A stretch of 64,000 nucleotides of DNA, taken from contig CM037840.1 in the NCBI GenBank assembly GCA_021234535.1, positions 12,913,415-12,977,414 on the forward strand. Direction: 5' to 3'. The translations under genes and the position numbers were made by a program. The notes beneath the pieces are model-generated. The model did not search any database. It was not told the origin of the DNA and saw only the letters and a list, made by a program, of their open reading frames with translations. This document shows, piece by piece, positions 37,401 through 48,516 of the stretch (the stretch's first letter is position 1; the number at the start of each line of letters is the position of its first letter). Source of the stretch: Stichopus chloronotus (Eukaryota > Echinodermata > Holothuroidea > Aspidochirotida > Stichopodidae).

Positions 37401-37761
37401 GTGGATGGCTGGAAAATACTTGCTAGTCCGTTACGAGGATGTAGCCAGAAATCCAGTCCCACAAGCAATGAAGATCCTTAACTTTATTGGCTACCCCTTA
37501 CGCGATAACGTCAAGCAGTGGTTGCGCGAGAATGTACAGTGCAATGCAACAGCCAACCAAGATTGCAATACACCTTATAAAACTTCAAGAAATTCGTCTG
37601 CCATTTTTAATAAGTGGAGGAATGATATGGATTGGACAACTGCAGAAGGAATCCAAAGTGGAAGATGTAAGATCCCTATGAAGTTACTTGGATATACAAT
37701 CTTCGATACAGAAGAGGATATGAGGAATTTAAGCATCGAGTATGTCAGTAGACAAATTTGA
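25440..37761 (+). CDS. Golgi carbohydrate sulfotransferase, CHST family (exons 25440-25494, 29082-29192, 36743-37761)
   Basis: The three exons join in phase 1 at GT/AG borders to give 394 residues. A short cytosolic N-terminus (MATPYKVVND...) is followed by a hydrophobic anchor at about residues 28-45 (WLFLLLTCSVLSFIGIHV), so this is a type II membrane protein of the Golgi. A stem region follows. The PAPS-binding 5' loop is at about 107-115 (TAMRSGSSF) and the 3'-phosphate motif at 236-241 (LVRDPR); YLLVRYEDVA and a C-terminal MKLLGY region are also typical. Enzymes of this family transfer sulfate from PAPS to the 6-position of sugars in chondroitin, keratan or related glycans. Which sugar cannot be told here. 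Family members often have FEPL after the first motif; here it reads FKPL. Several N-glycosylation sequons are present. The reading frame is intact. Confidence 0.88.
27005..28800 (+). repeat. Tandem duplication of ~660 bp, second copy split by a MITE
   Basis: The text 'gaaaatgtcaagttttcgtt' near 27087 returns as 'gaaaatgtcaaatttttgta' near 27747. 'gttatcactcactatatgcg' and 'cattccatatttatgcaatc' likewise return in order. The offset is about 660 before the MITE and about 1,095 after it, the difference being the MITE. Arms are diverged, so the duplication is not recent. Confidence 0.7.
28061..28479. mobile_element. Fold-back MITE, copy 1 (Harbinger-like ends)
   Basis: The ends aggcgcgttcacactacaac and its complement gttgtagtgtgaacgcgcct flank a ~415-bp element that is palindromic along almost its whole length (tgacgtcaca / tgtgacgtca, ttctccatctctgatcgg / ccgatcagagatggagaa, centre near 28270). 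The element is bordered by TAA on both sides, consistent with a 3-bp target duplication as in PIF/Harbinger elements. It has no coding capacity. A close second copy is at 48.5 kb. Confidence 0.8.
32490..33432 (+). repeat. Array of ~295-bp repeats, three monomers
   Basis: Anchor text 'atctcctcctagacgataag' and variants recurs at about 32750, 33045 and 33345. Each monomer also contains 'tgacgtcataggtcaaaga' or similar, 'aaaggtcacgtga', 'tatctcaatgtgtgaatat' and 'aaattaccata'. The same monomer forms a longer array at 60.1-61.7 kb and occurs once inverted at 53.23 kb. The right edge abuts the LINE. Confidence 0.75.
34760..34990 (-). pseudogene. Reverse transcriptase palm fragment of the LINE
   Basis: The minus-strand frame of 76 residues holds QGDLLSPLLFC followed about 40 residues later by HLLCIDDFKLYGKYKNDL. 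These are RT blocks around the second catalytic aspartate pair, which is retained as DD. Flanking RT parts continue in other frames. It is part of the element at 33433-35960. Confidence 0.8.
35140..35550 (-). pseudogene. Reverse transcriptase N-terminal fragment of the LINE
   Basis: The minus-strand frame of 136 residues ends with QKGSRPGYRGMKDQLLIDK and FAVGWKDYIKA, matching the RT region just before the first catalytic aspartate in R2/R4-type LINEs. The first 90 residues look shifted relative to the expected protein (WVNYSHTERTPTTTPQLQTH), suggesting internal indels. Confidence 0.7.
36110..36600 (+). repeat. Dispersed repeat of the AGGTCA / 'tatctcaagaa' family
   Basis: A G-run (about 36080-36091) is followed by 'ctcatgtgaggtcacatgtg', 'gtctcaggtcaccagaggtta', 'tcatctcaggtataccagagg' and 'atatctcaagaagcacgc'. 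The same block order is seen at 420, 13.6, 50.5 and 59.6 kb. It lies about 150 bases before the last sulfotransferase exon. Confidence 0.6.
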
Positions 37762-38440
37762 TTTCAATTAATCATGCCTACGCACGACATACAACAAGCA
37801 GCCTGTGTGTTAATGAAAAAGTGCGGTCGGCTATTGCGATTGTAACCCAAGAATCACAACTTGCACGTGCCTGTAACAGTATTTGTTGACTATATGCTTC
37901 AAAAACACTGCAAGAGGTAAAGTGTACAATGGCACAGCATTGAACGTGATTATCATACGGTAGTCAGTCCTGGGAACTTACAACGCTTTGGACAGAGAGT
38001 GGCCCACACAATTTACCGATTTATCCAAAAAGAGATACCAAGAGTAAGAGTTGCAAAGTCATACACAATACGTATTCCATTCAGTCTAAATTTGTGCTCT
38101 GTTGTTGCAAAGTTCATTCTGAGATGTGAGCTGAGATTTCTTTGCCTAAATATTGTCCTTGTCACTAGAGTTAGATGTCAATGAGCATTTCAAAAATAGT
38201 CGAGCTGACAAGTAATTAAAACAAGAACTTCGATGCGTGTGACTTTCATAACTTTGTCTTGATTTTCATTCTAATGTTTTTCTATCAGACATCCAATACC
38301 TCTGTTTTAAGGACTTTTTTCGTTAATGCCTCAGGTTTAACGATGAATAAAGGTGTAAAGTGCTTTGTAGAATGAGTACATGGACACAAAATGAGTCACC
38401 CGGAGAGGAGATCATTGGAAACAACGTAGCGAATGGGAAC
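37762..38440 (+). other. 3' flank of the sulfotransferase gene
   Basis: Probable 3' untranslated region. An AATAAA at 38346-38351, about 585 bases after the stop, is a candidate polyadenylation signal. No other feature was recognised. Confidence 0.4.
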
Positions 38441-38459
38441 ATCCTCAAACGAGAATGAA

Positions 38460-38600
38460 ACATGTTACAGAATCCAGTCACTAGCATAAATGACTCGACA
38501 TGGAATCGAGTCACTAGCATAAATGACTACACTTGGACTCGAGTCAGCAGATTAACTTAAGTTGACTCCAATTTTTAGTATTTGACTCGAGTCAAAATTT
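38460..38600. repeat. Cluster of palindromic TGACTCGAGTCA-type sites
   Basis: A perfect 16-bp palindrome TTTGACTCGAGTCAAA is at 38581-38596, GGACTCGAGTCAGC near 38535, and the split inverted repeat TGACTCGA-7-TCGAGTCA near 38491. The string 'gtcactagcataaatgact' is directly repeated beside them. No element class is recognised. Confidence 0.6.
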
Positions 38601-38699
38601 CAGTTCAGCGTTTCTTTTACTGTTTGTTGTTTGCAACTTCAGTGATCGTAACTCCAAAGTTAAGCTTAAGAATCTGATGCCTGTGTGTTGTAAGCACCC

Positions 38700-39182
38700 T
38701 GCAGCGCAGGAATGCGTGTGCTATTGGTCCCAATCGTGGACGTTGGAATGAATGTGCACCCGACAACCGCGGACACACCTTCAATAGTGGACCCGTCCTC
38801 GGTTGAAGTAATGACTTCAAACGATCTATTTTTGTCAAAAATTACGCCCTCTAAATATTTTGTCTATTCGACGATAGTCCACGTTTGCATATTTCCCAGC
38901 ATTTTTCTTGTGGGTGATGTAAATGGCCGGACCTCCATTTGTGTGTACATAATATAAATATCGCCCTCTATTGTCCGGAGCACGCGTCCTCGGTTTGGTA
39001 GTATAACACTGACAGTGAGAGAGAGCATATTCGTCCACGGTTGAGTATGTCGGTAACAAGGTGGGCCGCTGTATATATATATATATATCATGTACTAATA
39101 TACTGCACTGGCGTAGGTAGGTGCTAGGACTGTCAGTGCACGAACCTGCAAGTGATCACAAGTGATACTTTGGTGCGACCTC
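38700..39182 (+). other. CpG-richer segment upstream of the recombinase-like gene, possible promoter/5' exon
   Basis: This segment contains more CpG and 'gtccacg/gtcctcggttg' words than its surroundings. It ends in a strong donor context (GACCTCG|GTAAGT) at 39183, so a 5' untranslated exon here is possible. The words recur in the minisatellite at 44.7-45.5 kb, so part may be repeat. A TA microsatellite lies at about 39071-39088. Confidence 0.3.
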
Positions 39183-40574
39183 GGTAAGTTTGAAAAAATT
39201 ATTATTTTTCCACAAGTAGTAATGTGATTGCAAGTGACTCATCCTAAGAAGACTACTACTGTTTGTATAATTAATAGCTGACCACTGAATCATCCCTTGT
39301 GTAACGTTGAACCGAACATTAGCCTAACAGAAGACTTTAGCATAGTCCTACTGCCAGTACTGGGACTTGTGAGTATCATACAGTACGTTGATCACTTCAT
39401 GAATGTCAGGACCACAAAATATTAAAAAAAAAAAATAATAAAATCAATGAAAATTTGCGGTAAAAATAAATCAGGTGTCTCTCCTTTTTTTTTTTTTGCT
39501 GTATGTTGCTATTGCCTTTAATTGAGGTAGTCCATAGAAAAGGAATTTTGAAGTGGAAGGTTGGAATACACAACACAACATTTATGAAGCAATTTTGAGT
39601 CGATCACTAGCAAAAACAAGAGCAAAGAGAAACAATTGATTACCACAAATCAGAATAATCGTGGTTATAAACAAAAAGAACGTTGTCTTTGCTTTCTGAA
39701 ATTATACTAGACAACGATCATCAAAAAAATTCTAGTCTAAGTCCTGTATATGTAGGCGCTATTTGCACTGTACTTAAAATGTGACACCAATGAATGGACT
39801 AAAACTACGGTAAGAGGATTTGTGTGCCATTTCATATCAGAGATGGGATGGGGGTGGGCAGCAGAATTTTTGTCTGACATGGCTTGTTTTCTTCAGGTTG
39901 GCAATTCTTGTTTAACAAAATAAGAAAATAGGAAAATAATGGTATTTTGGATTTTATTATGATACATGCCTCTTCTGTAGTTCCTTGAGTACTATATTTA
40001 CAGTTGCTAGGACAATAGTATTTCGCTAGAGCAATGCTGGTCAGTGGGACATCAGTTGGTAATAACTTTTAACAATATAGATCGACATTGAACTTTATAA
40101 ACTATGTACAATATAGATATGTAGGGTGTTAAGGAATTTGGGTTCATGTTGTTTGACACATGTTCCTTTAAAATTTAAAAAGGCCAACCTGCTTTCTTTG
40201 ATGGATTGGCTAGTGCTTCAAGTTGGTCAAAATGACCTATAAGGATTAAAACCTTGTACAGTAGTCATGCTGGTATACAGTAACCTACCAGGCAAATAGA
40301 TGAGTACTACTTGACCAGGAACTTGAATCCTAATGGAATTTGTATTCTGGGTACACCCAGGTATAGCCAAGACTGCGCTACGCAGGTTCAGTTTTAGACC
40401 TGACTGTGCAAACCCTGTTGGACCTGGTACAAACAGTTTACTACAGTGAGATATACCGTCTGACAAAGATACCCAAATACCATGGAATGTTTTAATTTAC
40501 TTTCATCATCTTTTTTATGTATTTCATGTTGTATTACTGTAGGGACGATCACGGAGGATACTGTAAGTCCTCAG
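39183..40574. other. Non-coding stretch before the recombinase-like gene
   Basis: AT-rich with A- and T-runs (39424-39433, 39486-39497). No exon was identified. It is likely intron if the donor at 39183 is real. Confidence 0.4.
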
Positions 40575-40575
40575 C

Positions 40576-42566
40576 ATGAAGGAATCATTGGACCTGCTTG
40601 ATCAAACAAGAGAAGTAATAGGTGTCTGGAAAGATAACCCTTTCTTGTTTGCAAAACTTCAAAGTGAAGGATATCTAAGAGGATCTGATGTGATAACAAT
40701 ACATGCAATCATGTGTGGTGCAGAACATCCAGAATATCTCACTTCAACTAGCCTCTGTAAGCACATCGGACCTGTGTCTCAAATCATGAATCTAAAAAAC
40801 AATGAACTAGACATTCTTGCAAGATTCATGGGTCACAACATACGCACACACCGAGAGTACTATCGCCTCCAGGGGCAGACGTACAACTTGCTAAAGTTCT
40901 GATGTTCTTTTCAATATGGAAAAAGGCAGCATCCAAAACTTGACTGGAAAGACTCTAGATGATATCGGGTTACTGGACGATGAAGGTAATTACATTAATT
41001 TTCCTATGGTGATGTAATAGTCTTTTCATTTATGTTATTTCATCAAAGATCTCCATGACATATTGCTCTACATTGCCATATTGAACTCATCTTCTGTATA
41101 CTTGTGCAATACTGCTCACATGACCCAATGCTATTGTTTTGCTTGATACTGTGAGTTGGCTATTGTTATTCATTTTGTCTTTACTGCATATTTACTTGTG
41201 CTTTCAATTACTTTCTACCTGATCTGCATTTAAGAGATGTGTATCATCTCCAACCACGTACCTGTCTGTTCACTGAGCTGCACAGAAGTCAAAACCTTTT
41301 TGATGCCGCAACTGCTTGATATTTGATTTTTTGATCGGGTATTGGTTTTAATTGTAAAATATTTCTCTGTCTTCAGAGGTCCCACTTGAAACCCCTGGAG
41401 AAGACGAAGAAATTGAATACTCCCCCAAAGAAACCACACATGCGGTTGAGGATCTTGGCAAAAATGTTGCGGTTGCCCAAGTCTCTGGCTCACATCTGGA
41501 CATTCAGTCTCAACAAAGTCTGGGTGAGGCACTTGAACTTGCATAGCATACTGATATAGCTAAAATCAAAGCTAAGACCATAAAATCAACAGCTGTAGTT
41601 TAGCATTGACTACAGCTATTCATATATTCTTGTCATACTAGATTTTCCATATAAAGTTTACTTGCACATAAAATTCACTAGATGTCCAAAACCCTAAGCA
41701 TTTTCCCAACAAGGGGTAGTAGAAATGAATGTAACATACTGTTTATTTTGTCTGTCTTGGATTGTTTATAGCAGTAAGGTAATGTACTGTAGATTAAGGA
41801 ACTGCCAATTAGCCATCCATTTCTATATTGCATTTAACCTGCACTGTCAAAAATATGAATTGAAATACATCCTTTTCTTCCTTTTTTTTTTCCCTTGAAA
41901 GTATTCAATGAAATTAATCTGATTAAATATCATTAACATATATTTGATACATGATGCACGATAGACAAAAACATCATGTTATTGTTTGGAAAAACTACAA
42001 GGGAATACGGCAGTGAATTGTGATAAAAAAAGGGGAGCTGGAACTCACATGAGGATGCAGTTGATGCGCAATAGGTCAAATTAGAGTAAACGTGATCAGA
42101 AAAACTAAAAAAGTGATAGCACCTAACTGTCCTTTTCCTTTATAATAGCACTTGCCTAACCTTGATAATGAAACTTCATTGGTACGTATTACAATAGAAG
42201 CTATCATTACACGATCAGCGAGAAATATTTGCAAATATAACAATTATGTAAATAATTACAGTTTGGTTCTCTTAATTTTTAGAAGATCCTTTGCATATTT
42301 CACTTTTGATTTATATTCATATTTATTTTCAATTATCAATAAAGAAGACTAAGAAAGCGGCTACAAGGATGATGTGGACTACCAAAGAAAAGAGTGCTGT
42401 GATAGAACACTTTCTTCATTGCTTTGAAACACACAGGTTGCCAGGTGAAGAAAACATTCAAAAGGTCATTAATTCAGAGCATGCTCTCAGTTCCAGGAAA
42501 TGGACTAATGTCAAGGATTTTACAAGACATAATTTAAAAATGTCTGATCCCTTGGGTTTTCTCTAG
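40576..42566 (+). pseudogene. Tyrosine-recombinase-like, mobile-element-derived gene with SANT/Myb-like tail (exons 40575-40986, 41377-41523, 42283-42566)
   Basis: Exon 1 opens after 'cctcag' and reads a C-terminal recombinase-like region: LTSTSLCKHIGPVSQIMNL, then NELDILARFMGHNIRTHREY, i.e. H...GH...H..YY. In relatives I recall, the first motif is LRKH, so the catalytic Arg is probably replaced by Cys. The frame breaks twice at about 40883-40916, then continues from MEKGSIQNL. Phase-1 junctions lead to an acidic exon (VPLETPGEDEEIEYSPKE) and to a last exon with a basic segment (KKTKKAATRMMW) and WTTKEKSAVIEHF...LSSRKWTNVKDF, a recurrent tail of this family. Stop at 42566; AATAAA at 42589-42594. 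Intact splicing with frameshifts suggests a recent pseudogene, a sequence error, or a domesticated gene. Crypton affinity is inferred. Confidence 0.65.
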
Positions 42567-42594
42567 AAATTTCAGTACCCAGAGACGTAATAAA

Positions 42595-44729
42595 AGTGTG
42601 ACAATCATCATTACTATGTTACTAGGATTTTTCAAGGAAGGACTGATGTTGCTTTTTTATAGCAGATACGTTGATTTCCTTTAGTTCAGTAAATGTCTTG
42701 TTTGCACAACTAAAATGGTTGAGCAACCTGCGAGTTAACAGAACCAGCTTGTTAACTAAAACTGCCTTACATTCCAGATAAAGAAGTGTCATGTGAACAT
42801 TTTGTATGTTAAAGTATGGGTCTTTTTACTACGCAATTGTGTCACCTTAAAAGTTTGCAATAATTGTTGATTACAAACAATACTTTTGTTCTGCAACTAA
42901 CTTTAATGCATTTAGCACGTATGGGTAAAATCCTGTAAAATATGCCATCACCATTGATGATAAAAGTGGACATCTTCATAAATGTTTGAATACCTCAAAT
43001 TACTTTCAAGCAGCAATAATCTCTGTGTAATAATTGTACAGTACATGCTAATCTCCACAAGTTCTTTAAAGAACATCAGAAGACATCCATTTGTGTGCAT
43101 GTTGTAAAACAAGGGACCCTGTTTTTCTACAGAATGTGCATCTACTTGCAAATCAGTATCTGTGTATTTACTCTTAGCCATTTGTTCTATATTTTGACAT
43201 GTAATCAAATGTATTTTCCCATACTTTGGCTCGGAATTGTATGAGTTGCAACTTTTTTCAAGTCAATGCTATGATTTTAATATCTCTGTGTGGCAAATTT
43301 ATCCTACTTATGTTAGTATGAAAAGGTGATTATTAATGGTATCCTGAAAGTCAAGCTGTGTTCCTTACATTCTTGTTTCACAAATTGATTTGTCATTTTA
43401 ATTAGTGACTCTTATTCAATTTCTTGAAGGTCTTGAATGAGTCTACACTTCTAAAATGACAGGATGATGAGTGTAAAGAGTGAAGTTAATCAGTTGATGT
43501 GATTTCAAGCTCTCAGATGTTTGCAAGATTTGTCCCAAGCTTTCCATTCAAGTATTAAAACAGATGTTTCATTTGTTTCACTGAAACTTAATCTATTCTG
43601 TATACAGACTATGCCTCATGCGTGAAAATAAGTTATTGTTCCTCATTTCACCTTTGTCAAAGCACAAAATTATTGTGTTGAGGTATACTAATCTAATAGG
43701 AAGCAAAAGTTTGATGATGAACATTATCATCCAATCAAACTGAAAGAAATCCCTCATTTGATGCAACCTCTTTTGTATTTTCGAAGGAATCTACAGTATT
43801 TACAATGGCAAACTACTATTTATGTTTTTGCTAGTGTTACATTTACCTTGTGTTGCTTGTTTTTTTTTCTCATGTTGTACTTTTGAAGGAACTTAATTGT
43901 TATGGTAAATTAGTAGGTATGTTTTGAAGGGGTAGTTTATTTGCATGGTGTTACTTTTTCTTCTTGCCCTGAATTGCATGACCTCTCAATTGCCAACTGT
44001 AAGTTTGAAAAAAAAAAAACAGAAAAAAAAAGACAGGAAGATGTTTCTTTCTGAAAGTTTACTTCTGGTCTTTTGTTTAATTGTTTTCATTTAGCCAGGA
44101 AATATTTTGATTTGAAAACGACCTTTATTGTCCCCTTTAGATGTCATTACTGTGAACATTAACTGGTGTGAGTAGTCCATATCCTAATATCCTCCCACAC
44201 TCCAAGAAAACTCTTCCTTAAAGACCAATGTGCACTCCGTTTTTAGTCTACTGTCTTGTTCACTCTGTGTATCCCTTCAACATGCGTTACAACATGCATT
44301 TACATATCCATGTTATCAGCATGAAATGTTTGGAGGTAGCGTTATAGGATTTTTTTTATTAAATGACTTCATCTTAATGTTAATCTGTTAAAATTGAACG
44401 AGAAGTGGATGTTAAGTTTTGCCAGTTTCCTCTCTATCCAAAACCATTAATATGTAACCAGGAATTGTTGATCCAACTAATCACTATCATAAATAGTGAA
44501 TACTGTTAAGAGGCCATTATCATACATCAACATTCCCTCCATTATGGGTTTCACATCCAGATCGCTGGACAGGTGACAGACGGTTGAAGGGGTTCTCTCC
44601 ATGAATCATCCCCATCATGACCTCTTCAAACTCCCAGCCTCTGTGCCACCAATAAACAATGACAGCATTTGCACCGTTCTATCAAAACTCAAGTAAATAG
44701 TAATTGTCAGAAGGGGTACAGAACATATT
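42595..44729. other. Intergenic, no gene recognised
   Basis: AT-rich, with A/T runs (43861-43870, 44010-44032). No exon or known repeat identified. Confidence 0.5.
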
Positions 44730-44739
44730 AGCAATGTTC

Positions 44740-45310
44740 ACGGTCGGTTTGCCCAAATAAATGGAGATAGGTGCCCGCAATTGCATAGCTTTTTCTTGGC
44801 ATCATCGATTAAAAGTTGCTCAGAAGGGGTATGGTGCACTTTAAAATGTCCAGAGTTGGATGGTTTGTGGAAATAAAAGGAGATAGTGTCCACGATTGCA
44901 TAGCCTTCCCTTTGTCTCCTCGTAGTGATGTTGCACGTGTGTTCAGTGCATCATAAAATGTCCATGGTTAGTATGTGGAATTAGTAGGAGATAGTGTCCA
45001 CAATTGCATAGCTTGTGCTTTGCGTCCTTGATTGAATGTTGCTCTGAAGAGGGACAGTGCACTGTAAAAATGTCCACGGTTGGTATGTGGCAATTAATAG
45101 ATGGTGTCCACGATTGTACAGCTTGCGCTTTATGTCCTTGATTGGATGTTACTTAGAAGAGGCACAGAGTACTGTAAACATGTCCACGGTTGGTATGTGG
45201 AAAGATAAGGAAATGGTGTCCACGATTGAATAGCTTGTGCTTTGTGTCCTCGTTTGAATGTTACCCAGAAAGGGGAAAGTGGATAGCAGCAATGTCCACG
45301 ATTTAAATGT
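44740..45310 (+). repeat. ~110-118-bp minisatellite, five to six units
   Basis: The anchor 'gtgtccacgattgcatagc' and variants recurs near 44770, 44890, 45000, 45110 and 45220. Each unit also carries 'gcactgtaaaaatgtccacggttggtatgtgga' in diverged form and 'ctttgtgtcctcg...gaatgtt'. The unit length shortens from left to right. Related 'gtccacggtt' and 'gtcctcgttt' words continue to 45480 and appear at 38.7-39.06 kb. Confidence 0.75.
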
Positions 45311-45737
45311 GGGAAATCACAATTTATAAATGCTAATAAAACATGCTTTAACCTTTCTGTCAACTTTTTTACTAGTTTGTTGACCCAAAACATGTTATTT
45401 CCTTTCAATTTAACACCAAGAAATATCGAAATTACGACGTCCACGGTTAGATAGTGTACACAAGCGTCCTCGTTTGGGACCTGTAGCATGTATGTGTGTA
45501 TCGAAAAGTGTAACGTACGGGTAGTAAGCAGAGTAGGTACGTACAGAACACTAAACAATTGGTACCATCCATATTAGAAGTATTTCCATATTCTGGTGAT
45601 TGTACCAAAGCTTGATGACACCAGAGCTAGGTGGTACAAACGGTTTCTTGCACTTAATATCTGATCACCTACGAATAATGCGAGAGAAAAGGAAGAAAAT
45701 GAAATGCTAACCTATGGCCACCATCTCATTTAGTCTT

Positions 45738-45880
45738 AGTTCTTCAATGAGTTTTAAGTGGCTCTATGAATTTAAATTATCATTTGAACTATATTCTAAG
45801 GTATGATGATTAATTCCACAATGAGTTTTTAAGTGGCTCTCTGAATTGAAATAATCTTTTTGAACTATAAGGTATGATGA
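45738..45880 (+). repeat. Two-copy ~70-bp tandem duplication plus TA microsatellite
   Basis: 'caatgagttttaagtggctct' through 'aaggtatgatgatt' occurs twice in succession with small indels. It is followed at about 45883-45899 by (ta)n. Confidence 0.75.
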
Positions 45881-45899
45881 TTCATATATATATATATAT

Positions 45900-48516
45900 G
45901 GTACTTCTTACCGAAATCCATCAAGAGAAATGTTGGGCTTCGTGTATTTGTTTGTTCCCTTCACAGCACACCATTATCCTAACGTCAATGTAGGCGTGAG
46001 GGTTGTGAATGAAGAGACATGATGGACTGATGGACAAGAAAGTAATGTTTTGAGTTCACTATGAAAAGAACTTAAAGGCCAAGAGCAGTCTTCCTAGACT
46101 TTTTTTTAAACAGTAGCTAATTTCACATTTTATTCTCTTCCAAATACTTTTAATTATGGTTAATACAGAACAGCACATCAAGGAAAAGTCATGGGTTTCT
46201 CATAATTTTCACAATTTAGTGAGAACAATATTGTTACACGATTCTTAAAAACCATTTATGAAATTCGGTTGACTACACTAATTCAAATCTGAATGATTGC
46301 ATTTGTCTGATTTTTTAGAATATACTCCTCAGAACAGCAGACTTATCTCCTTTCATGTTTTTCAAGAAAGATTTGTTTCATATTGTCCATGCACTTTACT
46401 TGTCATGTGCATAATTTTGCAGTTGGCAACAGTACGATGCTTGTAAAAGGTCAGATGAGATTGATAACGTACAATTTCTGTTCGTCGATACGTATTAGGG
46501 GCTCCGGATCGCCACTATCGGTTTTTTTTTTTTTGGGGGGGGGGGGAATAAACCACCAATTCCACCAATTGAATAAACTTAGCCTGCTTGAAACAAATCA
46601 CATCTAAGTGATTACAAACTTAACCCATCTTAAAAACCAGTCGGGTGCTTTTCCTGTTAAAAAAGGTTTAAACTTAACTATAGACATTGCCGTTAAAGGG
46701 GAATTCCGGGGAAGGAACATGTCTTCTGATTTATTCCCCTGTAAGATGTTCATGCATGTTTGTACTGGTACAATTATTAATTTTCCTGGACCAGCTAAGA
46801 CCACATAAATTTGAAATTTCATTACTTTACACCCATACTTAAACACTGTAGTGAGGAACGTATAGGGCTATATGTATTGACAGCGATCAAACAAATTTTA
46901 GATACTCCAAGAACGTTAAAAACTGAGCAAATTCAACTCGTTGCTAGGTGAAGAACAAGAATAAAGGAACATATAACATGATAAAAATATCATGAATATG
47001 ACAATGATTTGGCTATGTCATGTACGTGAACCTGATATAATAAACCTTAATATTGAAAAACATGTGAAAAAAGAAAAAAATGCAGAAAGTGTGGGAAGAG
47101 TATCCATTTCCCATGACTGGCTTGTTCATGGGTCTGACAAAAGAGTTTTTCGGTTTTAGGGAAGTTTGACGTTTTGAAAACTAACAAAATAAAACCAATT
47201 TTGTCGCATCTTCCACATTAACGTCCATGACGAAAAATACTAGCATAGATACAAAAAACAAAAAACTTTTTTGAGGTAATGATCAGCCGGGTTTGTTATT
47301 TTCAGAGTTATACATGTGATGCATTGGCAGGGACGGCTGTAGGGTGTAGAGACTCCGGGGCTCATATCGTCGTAATTAATTCAAAAGGACATTTGAAGTG
47401 CATGTCCTAATTTTAAGCACGTGATGATTTTGAGTAGAAATGCGGGTTCTTCGGGCAGAACTTTCCAAAAAGATCGCCATGATCAGTTGGCGCAGGGCGT
47501 ACAAGAATTTTCTGATCTTTTACAACCCCTCCCTCCCGATAATCGGAAAATGGCACTTCGTGCCTGTCCTAACCTGCATGCACCCAGCCTTGAGATAATG
47601 ATCTCATATTTGCAGTTTTCTCCTCAGTGAGGGAAATGTCAATTTGTCACTCTATATATCTATGATCTATGAAAAATAGTAATAATTTGATTGTTTTTGT
47701 GTAGGATATTTCAGTCTAATACATCGCTTACTATCTTCTGTCAGGTGGACGTTACCATTTAAAACATCTTGAGGGGAGCAAAAATACGTAAAGGGATAAA
47801 GACGATAAAAAAGATAGGAGCTGTGAATTTGAAATATGTATCTCGTATATGGTATATATATGACTGTCAGATATGTACATATCTGGGTATCTAGGGCGCA
47901 CTTTTATCCAAAGATTTCAGTGTACAGTTACGTTCAATGTATTATTTAAGAGTATAATTCGCTCTTATGGAGATAATCAAATTCACAACCATTGCTTACT
48001 TTTAAACTATTCGCCTTTAATTGGAGTCAATGAGCTGAGAATTTCATAGATGCAGGATGACATGCAACAATTTTTTTGTAAACCTTTCTTTAAAAATGTA
48101 TTATTATATTACCACCTGACCTTCGTAATTTTACTCAGAGCCTGTTTAGCAAGAAATATTAAAATAAATGTTCAATAAAGCATATTCGTTGGTGTGCTTT
48201 ATTGCTCAGACCTCTCTACCGCTGACCACTTGGATGAAGTCAAAGATTGAGAATATTTCAGAGTTTCACATATTTCGATGAGGGCCATCATTTTTGGTCT
48301 TGTAGACGGGAATCAATATGACATGGTTCTCTCACCGATTGCAAGTGATTCTGCAACACCGGCCACCTCCAATTAAATGAATGCACGTCTATAAACATAC
48401 AGAAGTAAAAAAAAGAGATAGTGTACCGAATCGCCCAGTAAAAGCCAAGGTAGGACCAAATTGTGCTTAAGTGCTAACACAGTGAAGTCCACATGTCAAA
48501 TTTCAATGTTATATCA
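45900..48516. other. Intergenic, no gene recognised
   Basis: A G-run (about 46536-46547) follows a T-run. Open frames on both strands at 46.6-46.85 kb and one at 47.42-47.63 kb have no recognised homology. The last is GC-richer than its surroundings and may be a fragment of a mobile element. Confidence 0.45.
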
